This document shows, piece by piece, positions 6,222-12,985 of a stretch of 12,985 nucleotides of DNA (position 1 is the first letter of the stretch; every line of letters starts with the position of its first letter). The stretch covers positions 1-12,985 of the forward strand of contig JAOZNG010000019.1 of assembly GCA_029933895.1 (NCBI GenBank). The letters are read 5' to 3'. The position numbers were made by a program, and so were the translations under genes. Under the pieces are notes generated by a model. It saw only the letters and a program-made list of their open reading frames with translations, made no database searches and was not told the DNA's origin. The stretch is from an archaeon (GTDB taxonomy: Archaea; Altiarchaeota; Altiarchaeia; IMC4; QMZM01).

Positions 6222-8573
6222 CTACACCTCTCCTAAATCCCGCAAAGAGTTCAGGTTCACTCCCATACCCCGCTTGCTATCTTTTTTAATCTTATCCACT
6301 CTCTCATCAGCCGAATCGAAACATCTGAATTCTGTGCTTTCATCAGTAACCGGCTTCCTGTGAGAGGATCTAATCTCTCTTCTGAGGACCTTGAGTGGGA
6401 AATCACTCAGGTATTTAATCTGGGGAACCACACCCTGGCTGCTGAGCATGGAATACAACACAAAAAGCATTAAGGAGACAAGAAGTAAGGCAACAAACAC
6501 TGTTATGATGCTGGAATTCCATGAAACAAAATTCACAGCGTAATCCAGTGAACCCGAGACAGGCCGGGTTATGAAATCCAGGGAGAAACTAAATCTTCCG
6601 GTATCGTTCTGTGATACAGCCAGTATAACAGACTTTAATTGGAGGGACTCATTGGTGTACGCGCTGCCATTGTATGTCAGGTTCCTGATCTCCCCTGCAA
6701 GGACGGACACATCCTTTATATCCATATCATCCGGTAAACACTCAGGGGGATAGCCCACAACTGAGGTATCAATGCACCCATAGATGTACAACGCCTTCTG
6801 TGCTGATACAGAAGCATTCTGGAAATCGCCGACATACCTCTGTTCCTCTGCCATGAGGGTGTATGTTTCAGCAGCCAGCTCCAGAGCAGCCACTGTTTCA
6901 TTCACGTAGCCAAGCTGGATGTATCTCCTAACAGCTTCTTCAGCGTTGGATAAGAGAAGGGTGTGGTTGGAGCTGTTACGGTAGGATAAGGCCTTATTGA
7001 ATGATTCATCAGCTTCACGCTCCATGAACCGGAGGGAGTTGTTTATTATCTCCTCCGCCCTGGCTGCCATAGAGTCGTTATCGAGTAAATCATACTTGTA
7101 GCGGGCCTTCCTTGCCCAGTAGGTTGCATTCATGTAATCCCCTGCAAGATAGAAACCCCTGGACCTGTTATAGTATGCGTGCGCCAACTCTCTCTCCTCT
7201 ATTTTCTTGCTGGAGGCGGAATTAATGAGGGATATAAGCCTGTCTGTATCAGATATTCCCTCTTTATCACCTAGCTGCTGGTAGTAGCTCTTCGCCTCCA
7301 ATATATCATCCATCGCCTCCTCCAGCCTTCCGGATGAATAATATCTCTTAGCCTCAGAGTAGTATTTCTGGGCCTTAACCCTCATCTGATAAACAGTTGA
7401 AGTGAAATAGTAGACATGATTATCCAGGGAGCCGGCAACCACATCAGGGAATGAGTCACCATCCATGTCACTGATGTGGATATCCTTGACCTCTTTCTCG
7501 GTGGAGTGCTCCCAGATGGTGTCGCCGTTGCGGTCCATGATGTACAGGCCGTCTGATGCGACCACTATCTCAGGGTAATTATCTGAGTCCATGTCCACAA
7601 GCTCGATGTCGTTTATGACGTAATCTCCAGCAGGGTTCTCCCATTTAGCATTGCCTTCGGAGTCAAGCACATATAAATCATTGGAGCCTAAAAGGAGTTC
7701 CTTCTCTCCATCCAGGTCTATGTCCTCAACAAGGATGTCATTGATATAACCCCTTGTCTCAAAATCCATTAGACTGTTTCCTTGATGGTCTATGACTGTG
7801 AAGTAATGCAGGGAACCGACCAGAACCTCCATCTTCCCGTCACCGTCTATGTCAGCTAACTCGATGGTTGCTGTCCCCCGGGGTAGGATCTTCTCCCACA
7901 TCATGTTTCCCTGACAGTCATATAGGTACACACGAGAGGGATTATAGTAGTTTCCATGTTTAGCCACTGTCCCGGCAGCAATCTCCATCCTGCCATCTCC
8001 GTTGATGTCGCCGACAGCCACAGCATTAACCTCGTAGGCTCCTGCCCTTATTTTCCAGATTATTTTCCCGTCACCTCCAAGCACGTAGAGGTTTGGATAA
8101 ACGGTGCTATCACCCCCCACCACAATCTCTCTCAGGCCGTCACCGTCTAAGTCAGCTGTCTTAATTGAGGTTATAGTGTTCCCAACACTTGTCCCAATAT
8201 TCCACCTACGACTGCCTTTGGCATCGTAGCATTGTATATAGTGCAGCACACCCAGGAGTATCTCATCTTCCCCGTCTCCGTCTAAATCCACGACCTCCAT
8301 GGAAGAGATACGGGGAAAACCCCTCCGCTCCCACAACGTCCCCCCATCTAGGTCCAGCGCAGTAACCCATCCAGCTGCTCCGGCACCGGTTGAATACGAA
8401 CATCCGACAATAATATCCCCGCCATTGGCGTTCCCCAAAGAATCCACGTAGAGAGCGAAACCCCCAACATCATATTCCCCTTCAAGAGACAGGATGTCTT
8501 CCCCGGAGCTGACTCCGGAAGCAAGTAAAAGCATGAATAACAGGGAAATACAGGATAAGGGATTTTTCTCCAT
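6222..8573 (-). CDS. Membrane-anchored FG-GAP beta-propeller/TPR protein
   Basis: I know no named family for this whole architecture. Numbered from the GTG at 8582 (786 residues), it has a signal peptide (about 5-27), then a propeller with seven calcium-binding-type FG-GAP motifs of the form DxDGDGxxEI at about 99, 144, 192, 244, 287, 330 and 372. A degenerate eighth lies near 47, and W-containing strands alternate between them. This suggests a seven- or eight-bladed propeller. A helical TPR-like region follows (about 402-605), rich in Tyr and in N-x-S/T sequons, then a mixed region, one transmembrane segment (about 691-713) and a charged tail of about 70 residues. The topology should be outside-propeller, inside-tail. 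I start at ATG 8573 (residue 4) because the TATA box predicts transcription beginning near 8570. It leads the operon with the dehydrogenase and cyclophilin. A surface sensor or adhesion role is possible but unproven. Confidence 0.85.
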   Translation of the reverse strand: MEKNPLSCISLLFMLLLASGVSSGEDILSLEGEYDVGGFALYVDSLGNANGGDIIVGCSYSTGAGAAGWVTALDLDGGTLWERRGFPRISSMEVVDLDGDGEDEILLGVLHYIQCYDAKGSRRWNIGTSVGNTITSIKTADLDGDGLREIVVGGDSTVYPNLYVLGGDGKIIWKIRAGAYEVNAVAVGDINGDGRMEIAAGTVAKHGNYYNPSRVYLYDCQGNMMWEKILPRGTATIELADIDGDGKMEVLVGSLHYFTVIDHQGNSLMDFETRGYINDILVEDIDLDGEKELLLGSNDLYVLDSEGNAKWENPAGDYVINDIELVDMDSDNYPEIVVASDGLYIMDRNGDTIWEHSTEKEVKDIHISDMDGDSFPDVVAGSLDNHVYYFTSTVYQMRVKAQKYYSEAKRYYSSGRLEEAMDDILEAKSYYQQLGDKEGISDTDRLISLINSASSKKIEERELAHAYYNRSRGFYLAGDYMNATYWARKARYKYDLLDNDSMAARAEEIINNSLRFMEREADESFNKALSYRNSSNHTLLLSNAEEAVRRYIQLGYVNETVAALELAAETYTLMAEEQRYVGDFQNASVSAQKALYIYGCIDTSVVGYPPECLPDDMDIKDVSVLAGEIRNLTYNGSAYTNESLQLKSVILAVSQNDTGRFSFSLDFITRPVSGSLDYAVNFVSWNSSIITVFVALLLVSLMLFVLYSMLSSQGVVPQIKYLSDFPLKVLRREIRSSHRKPVTDESTEFRCFDSADERVDKIKKDSKRGMGVNLNSLRDLGEV
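6225..6230 (-). promoter_or_regulatory. Shine-Dalgarno of the isocitrate dehydrogenase gene
   Basis: The minus strand reads GAGGTG, complementary to the archaeal 16S 3' end, seven bases before the ATG at 6217. It lies within the last codons of the upstream FG-GAP gene, whose stop is four bases from the ATG. It supports the chosen start and operon translation. Confidence 0.7.
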
Positions 8574-8591
8574 CACTCTCACGGTTTAATC

Positions 8592-8599
8592 TTTTATAT
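8592..8599 (-). promoter_or_regulatory. TATA box of the FG-GAP protein operon
   Basis: The minus strand reads ATATAAAA. Twenty-five bases downstream of its centre is about 8570, at the ATG at 8573, suggesting a leaderless transcript. The GTG nine bases further upstream (8582) would then lie outside the mRNA. A second T-rich element lies further upstream and could be an alternative. Confidence 0.45.
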
Positions 8600-8646
8600 C
8601 TATGATTAGGATACTGTATTGAAAAATAAGTCCCAGAAAGGGCAAG

Positions 8647-8656
8647 ATATTTAAAG
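8647..8656 (+). promoter_or_regulatory. TATA box for scpA
   Basis: ATATTTAAAG lies about 45 bp before the scpA ATG, which predicts a start near 8677 and a leader of about 20 bases containing TAGGG as a weak ribosome-binding site. A second TATA-like AATATAAT at 8668-8675 is about 25 bp from the ATG and would instead give a leaderless mRNA. Either would serve; the sequence alone does not decide. Confidence 0.45.
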
Positions 8657-8696
8657 CAGAAGCATCCAATATAATTACCCTTCGACTAGGGAAAAA

Positions 8697-9413
8697 ATGG
8701 ATACCCGTGAATTCGACGACATGATGAAGGATATGTTCTGGAAGGACATAATATATGAAATAATCAGTAACATGAATCCATGGGACATTGATATCGCGCA
8801 GCTTGCAGGCAGGTATGCCAAGAAGGTGGAGGATATAGAAAAAACAGACTTTAAGATACCGGCCAACGTTATAATAGTAAGCTCTGTATTGCTTAGGATG
8901 AAGGCTGATGTAATAGCATCCATGAACTTCAAGCCAGAAGAGTACAGAGACGATAACGGGGATGATGTTGACTTCATATCTCTTGATTACTTCGACCCGA
9001 TGCTCTTTGCTGACGTACCGGAAGAGATGAGCGCTGAAATAGTGGACTGGCAGGCTGTCTCACTGGCGGTTAAACCCAGGAGGGTTCCAAAGAGGAGAGT
9101 AACAGCCTTCGAGCTTATATCCGCCATCCAGGAGGTCCTGGAAGACAAAAAAACCAGGGAATACAAAAAGAAAAAAAAAGAGAGAGTTCTGGAGGTTGAA
9201 GTCAGCAGAGACATGGAGAAAATCATTGAAGAAACCTATCTCCGGATCATGGATATCCTGTCAAACAAAAACATCGTCTTGTTTTCTGAGATAACCGATA
9301 ACAGGGAGGAAGTTATCTCAACACTCATATCCCTGTTACATCTCTCATATAAACAGAAGCTGAAACTTAGGCAGGAGAAACTATTCGATGAGATATTCAT
9401 AAAAGCCGCCTAG
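8697..9413 (+). CDS. scpA: Segregation and condensation protein A (archaeal ScpA kleisin)
   Basis: This 238-residue protein is an archaeal ScpA, the kleisin that bridges the two heads of the SMC dimer in chromosome condensation and segregation. The N-terminal part shows the family signature: NPWDIDIAQLAGRYAKKVED at about 27-46, then DFKIPANVIIVSSVLLRMKAD (51-71). A charged linker, including a five-lysine run near 159-163, leads to a C-terminal region (about 165-235) that should form the winged helix that binds an SMC head. Length is normal for archaeal ScpA, and the ATG has a sensible upstream promoter. The smc gene, often adjacent in archaea, is absent here, and no ScpB is seen. It is the only plus-strand gene of the window and overlaps the end of the convergent glyS by 17 bp. 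A run of nine A (9171-9179) encodes part of the lysine run. Confidence 0.93.
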   Translation: MDTREFDDMMKDMFWKDIIYEIISNMNPWDIDIAQLAGRYAKKVEDIEKTDFKIPANVIIVSSVLLRMKADVIASMNFKPEEYRDDNGDDVDFISLDYFDPMLFADVPEEMSAEIVDWQAVSLAVKPRRVPKRRVTAFELISAIQEVLEDKKTREYKKKKKERVLEVEVSRDMEKIIEETYLRIMDILSNKNIVLFSEITDNREEVISTLISLLHLSYKQKLKLRQEKLFDEIFIKAA

Positions 9414-10833
9414 ATATCCGGGGTATGGATATTCTCTCCTGCTTCTTGCTGTCCCTCTGCCTGATTGTTACTGTATCATCCTCCAGGGTGTCGTAGTCCA
9501 CAGTGACACAGTACGGTATACCTATCTCGTCCGCCCTAGCATACCTTTTGCCTATACTTCCAGAGCGATCATAGAATGCCATAATCTTCCTTCCTCTGAG
9601 CAGGCTGTAGACATCCATAGCTTTTTCGGGGATATTATCTTTCCCCACCAGAGGGAATACCGCAACCCTGTAGGGGGCTATATCTAGAGGTAAGGAAAAG
9701 AATGTCCTATCCTTCTCCTCCCTGAAACATGACTCCATGACACAATAGAAGGGTCTGTCTATCCCGTACGCTACCTCAATAACATGGGGGATGAATTTTC
9801 TGCCATTTATTGTTACCTGCATGTTTTCTCCGCTGAGTTTCATGTGCTGGGTTAAATCATAGTCTGTTCTGTCCGAAACACCCACCAGCTCGATACGACC
9901 CAGGGAGGGACTCATATACTCAATATCCCAGGTATCGGTTGAATAGAAAGCCCTTTCATCATCCTTATGCTGTCTCAACCTCAACAGCCCAGGGTCTATG
10001 CCCATAGACCTGAAGAGGTTCAGTGACTTACCAAGGAAGTAGGCAATCAACTGTATCTCGATCACGCCATCATCCAGTAACTCCCCAAGAGTGGCCCTGT
10101 ACTCCCTGCCTGCCCTGTCCCTGACCTCTACCTCCAGAGAAGACACCTCCCCGAACCTGGGTGTTTCCTTTACATCAGGGTCAACAAAGAACTGGACCTC
10201 AGCCTGGTTGAACTCCCTTAAGCGCACCATGCCCCTCCTCGGGGAAATCTCGTTCCTGAAGGATCTTCCTATCTGTATCACCCCCAGGGGAAGCCTTTTC
10301 CTGCCCACATCCCATAGCCTCTTAAAGGAGAGATAGGTTGACTGAGCAGTTTCAGGCCTCAGATAGGATGAAACCTTGTATTTACCGGGTCCCACACAGG
10401 TATCGAACATGAGATTGTAGTCGTAGACCCTGTCCAGTTTACCACCGCATTTAGGGCACCTAATGTCCAGCTCCTTTATGCTCTCGTTTAGTTCAGATAT
10501 GCTCATGTGGTCACATCCCTCACCTGCTTTCTCCTCCACCAGGTGATCCGCCCTGTAGGGCTCCCCGCATTTAACGCACTCCGTTAGTTTATCTGTGAAG
10601 TGCTCCACATGCCCTGAGGCAATCCACACATCCTCCGGTGAGAGAACAGGGCACTCCACTTCCATGCATCCCTCATCTATCACATAGAAATTCCGGATTA
10701 GATTCTCAATGTTCTGCTTTATCCTGCTCCCCACTGGACCGTAGTCATAGAAACCAGACAGGCCGCCATATATTTCAAAGGATGGGTACGCTATACCTCT
10801 CCTCTTACATATCTCCAGAATCCTCTGATACAT
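9397..10833 (-). CDS. glyS: Glycyl-tRNA synthetase, archaeal/eukaryal dimeric type
   Basis: This 478-residue class II synthetase attaches glycine to tRNA-Gly in the cytoplasm. The N-terminus carries RRGIAYPSFEIYGGLSGFYD (11-30), the RPETAQ signature is at 159-164, motif 2 is GRSFRNEISPRRGMVRLREF (189-208) and motif 3 is YGIDRPFYCVM (356-366). A zinc-type site has C86, C89, C126 and C129. The anticodon-binding domain runs from about 385 to the end (AVFPLVGKDN, DRSGSIGKRYARADEIGIPY). It is shorter than many archaeal GlyRS of about 570 residues, probably through smaller insertions, but all core parts are present. The ATG overlaps the last 29 bases of the upstream membrane-protein gene, preceded by AAGGGG. 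The stop lies inside the end of convergent scpA. It is the alpha-2 type, not the bacterial alpha/beta tetramer. Confidence 0.96.
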   Translation of the reverse strand: MYQRILEICKRRGIAYPSFEIYGGLSGFYDYGPVGSRIKQNIENLIRNFYVIDEGCMEVECPVLSPEDVWIASGHVEHFTDKLTECVKCGEPYRADHLVEEKAGEGCDHMSISELNESIKELDIRCPKCGGKLDRVYDYNLMFDTCVGPGKYKVSSYLRPETAQSTYLSFKRLWDVGRKRLPLGVIQIGRSFRNEISPRRGMVRLREFNQAEVQFFVDPDVKETPRFGEVSSLEVEVRDRAGREYRATLGELLDDGVIEIQLIAYFLGKSLNLFRSMGIDPGLLRLRQHKDDERAFYSTDTWDIEYMSPSLGRIELVGVSDRTDYDLTQHMKLSGENMQVTINGRKFIPHVIEVAYGIDRPFYCVMESCFREEKDRTFFSLPLDIAPYRVAVFPLVGKDNIPEKAMDVYSLLRGRKIMAFYDRSGSIGKRYARADEIGIPYCVTVDYDTLEDDTVTIRQRDSKKQERISIPRISRRLL

Positions 10834-12985
10834 TCTTCTTCCCCTTTTTCTTTTCTAGGAGGTCTTTTATCTCATCAATTTCTTTTTCTATTGACTTCTC
10901 CCCTGATTCCCTGATTTTCTCTCTCTCCTCCCTTAAAGCCTTCCTCATCATGGAATCACTCTCCTTTATCCTTTTCCGCTCCAGGGATATATGGCTCATC
11001 CCTGCATCATCCTCTTCCTTGAGGATTTCTCTCGCCATACCAAAAGCAGAGCTGTATTCCCTCCCTTTATCAGCTTCTTCCTTCAACTCCATGAATTCCT
11101 CCCTGCCTATTTCACCTGAAGCGTATTTTTCTCTAGCAGACTCCATGGATTTATCCTCTACTATCGGCTCTTCTGTAGGGGAGGGTTCCTCCTCCGAGAC
11201 AGAGGTTTTCTCTCGGTAGCCTGTGGACTCTTCCTCAACCGCTGTGGAGGATTCTGTTTTTTCCCTGGTCATCTCTTCCCTCGCATGTTCCACCAGCTCC
11301 CTGCGCCTTTTTCTTCCCTCCTCAAGCTCTTTTAGCTTCCTGAGTCTCTCCTCCTCCGCTCTCTTTCTCTCAGCCTCTTCTCTCTCTCTTTTCTCCCGCA
11401 TCATTCTCTCCCTCTCCTGATACCACTTGATTCCAATGAAAGCAACGACTATTACTATAACAACAGGGACAAGTAATCGGAGCATCTCTGATGGGCGGAA
11501 CAAACCCATTTTCTCTCTGATTTCGTCGAGCAAAACCCTGGATTTATTAATGCCCGCATCCCAGTTTATTTCCCTGTACAGCTCGTATGCCTTCTTAGCT
11601 CTGTCTTCTGCGCTGTCCAGTTCATCCCTCCTATTGAAGTCAAATGCTTCCTGGTAGAGCCTGTCCGCATTCTTCTTTTTCTCTATGCCCTCATTTATTT
11701 CAGAGATTAATTGCTGAACCATCAAGCTCTCATTGTCGCGTTTAATGCTCTGGTAGATATTTAACGATTTGTTAGCGTAGTATGTGGCATTGTCGAAATA
11801 AGCTGTCTCGTAGAAGGAACGTGAACTGTTATAGTGCTCCTCAGCCTCCCTCATCTGCTTAAATCGGTCAGTTATGCTCTCATTAAGTCTCTCGCAGTTG
11901 CTCATACCACCGTAATCAGATATCTCCATGTATCTGCTCCATGCATCATTAACCAGGATAAAAGCTCTCTCATAGTTGCCTGACCTGAAACAGTCGAATG
12001 CCTCATCATAGAGTTGACCAGCCCCTATGGAGATGTTTATGTCCCCCATCTCCCCCATAATCTGTTCATAGAATCTATCACATCCGCTAATCAATTTTCC
12101 ATATTCCCTCTGCTTAAAGATCTGACCTCTGGCTTTAGCAAAATCCATTAATTGGACATATATATCCCTGGACTGATTCAAGTAGCTGAGGGCCTCAGTG
12201 TATTCACGGCCAAGGAATGCATTCTCTGCACTTTTATAGTGTTCCTCCGCCTGATTCTTCAGGTTTTCTTCATTGAGTTCAATAAGCCTGTTAACTAATC
12301 CAATCTGGTGCTCACAGTATTTTACATCACCTGCACTCTCGATAAGAGTGTAAGCGTCCCTGGCTTTCTCGTAGTGGGATAAAGCCTTTAGATAGTCATC
12401 ATCCTCGTATGCGTCCCGGGCCATCTCCTTCTGCCCTTCAGCATATTTTCTTATATCAGCTATATCCTCAGTTATTCTGTTAAATATCTTCTGGGCTTTA
12501 TAGATTCCGTCGGAGTGATTGTATTCCACATAGATATTAAGTGCCGCCTCAGAATACTCCCTGGCAGAGAGATATTTAGGGTGTGAGTAACCCATCTCCT
12601 TGTAATCAAAGTAGTAACTGCTTGCTTTACCATAGTAGTCATCAGCCCGGTTTATCTCTATAGACCGCATCTTCCCCATTATCTGGTTAAACAATTCCTC
12701 TGCTTTCCTCAACAGAAACTCGTCTGTCGGCTCCATAAGGGAGTAGCTGGTATTAGCCTCCAAAACCCCGGATTCAGCCTCCAGATACTTTACCTTCGCG
12801 TCAGAATATTTTTCCGTGTCAAACAGGGCATTACCGTCGTTGTATATGTTGACGGCATTTACATAGTATTCATCCCCCTCGGAGGAAAGACATTCGTTGA
12901 TTTGAGTTATCAGGATGCTTGCCTCGACCATTTTTTCCTGGTCTCCAAGCTGAGTGTAGAGTGAACGGCTTCTGTTGGCGTTTGA
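10805..12985 (-). CDS. TPR-repeat membrane protein with cytoplasmic coiled coil and SHOCT-like motif (N-terminus outside window)
   Basis: The frame stays open to the right edge, with 18 more codons before the first in-window ATG at 12931, and those codons continue the repeat pattern. The gene is therefore cut at its N-terminus. Numbered from that ATG, about 1-475 is a series of TPR-like helical hairpins rich in Tyr, Ala and acidic residues (YxxAxxxY, NATYYANKSLNIY). One transmembrane segment follows (about 484-502), then a highly charged coiled coil (505-556), an acidic linker, a SHOCT-like motif AREKYASGEIGREEFMELK (599-617) and a final basic/acidic helix (655-699). Repeats outside and tail inside is the likely topology, assuming an upstream signal peptide. 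Its helical repeats resemble those of the FG-GAP protein at 6222-8573. The end overlaps glyS by 29 bp. I do not recognise a named family; a scaffold or signalling role is only a guess. Confidence 0.82.
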   Translation of the reverse strand, partial: SNANRSRSLYTQLGDQEKMVEASILITQINECLSSEGDEYYVNAVNIYNDGNALFDTEKYSDAKVKYLEAESGVLEANTSYSLMEPTDEFLLRKAEELFNQIMGKMRSIEINRADDYYGKASSYYFDYKEMGYSHPKYLSAREYSEAALNIYVEYNHSDGIYKAQKIFNRITEDIADIRKYAEGQKEMARDAYEDDDYLKALSHYEKARDAYTLIESAGDVKYCEHQIGLVNRLIELNEENLKNQAEEHYKSAENAFLGREYTEALSYLNQSRDIYVQLMDFAKARGQIFKQREYGKLISGCDRFYEQIMGEMGDINISIGAGQLYDEAFDCFRSGNYERAFILVNDAWSRYMEISDYGGMSNCERLNESITDRFKQMREAEEHYNSSRSFYETAYFDNATYYANKSLNIYQSIKRDNESLMVQQLISEINEGIEKKKNADRLYQEAFDFNRRDELDSAEDRAKKAYELYREINWDAGINKSRVLLDEIREKMGLFRPSEMLRLLVPVVIVIVVAFIGIKWYQERERMMREKREREEAERKRAEEERLRKLKELEEGRKRRRELVEHAREEMTREKTESSTAVEEESTGYREKTSVSEEEPSPTEEPIVEDKSMESAREKYASGEIGREEFMELKEEADKGREYSSAFGMAREILKEEDDAGMSHISLERKRIKESDSMMRKALREEREKIRESGEKSIEKEIDEIKDLLEKKKGKKNVSEDSGDM

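Noticed and set aside
8675..8977. Minus-strand frame of 100 codons antisense to scpA.
   Set aside because: The plus strand encodes the clear ScpA signature here; the antisense frame is a shadow rich in Ser and Ile.
10638..11219. Plus-strand frame of 193 codons, rich in Ser and Phe.
   Set aside because: It is the reverse complement of the glyS start and the charged K/E coiled coil of the TPR protein; such codons read as S/F/L on the other strand. It has low complexity and no recognisable domain.

Overview
The window looks like chromosomal DNA of an archaeon, most likely from a euryarchaeal-type lineage. The evidence is a set of archaeal genes: aIF2 beta, a DUF424 protein, an Lhr-type helicase, an archaeal ScpA, an archaeal/eukaryal-type glycyl-tRNA synthetase and a probable histone-fold protein. 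Archaeal TATA-like boxes sit about 25 bp upstream of several starts. Base composition is moderate, near half GC by eye. I cannot name the genus. I see no tRNA, rRNA, CRISPR array, insertion sequence or phage gene.

Layout. (1) 19-4257, minus strand, read right to left: histone-fold protein, aIF2 beta, DUF424, CBS-domain protein, Lhr helicase. The first three are separated by single bases and look like one operon. (2) 4273-4676 is a non-coding gap of about 400 bp. It holds the promoter of that operon, a small GC-rich hairpin and some uncertain short frames. (3) 4677-8573, minus strand: a secreted, membrane-anchored FG-GAP beta-propeller/TPR protein, then an isocitrate dehydrogenase-family enzyme, then a lipoprotein-like cyclophilin. 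The last two overlap as ATGA. (4) 8583-8696 is a divergent promoter region. (5) 8697-9413, plus strand: ScpA, the kleisin partner of SMC and the only plus-strand gene. (6) 9397-12985, minus strand: a large TPR/transmembrane/coiled-coil protein that runs off the right edge, followed by glycyl-tRNA synthetase. GlyRS overlaps its upstream neighbour by 29 bp and converges on ScpA with a 17 bp tail-to-tail overlap.

How the genes may work together. The left operon mixes translation initiation (aIF2 beta), probable chromatin (histone-fold protein) and nucleic-acid remodelling (Lhr). This fits the known tendency of archaeal aIF2 beta genes to sit beside DNA-replication and chromosome genes. The least familiar content is the pair of single-pass membrane proteins at 6222-8573 and 10805-12985. 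They share a recognisable helical repeat module on the predicted outer side of the membrane. One carries a calcium-type FG-GAP propeller at its N-terminus, and the other a long charged cytoplasmic tail with a SHOCT-like motif. They may belong to one surface or envelope system, but nothing in the sequence fixes its function.
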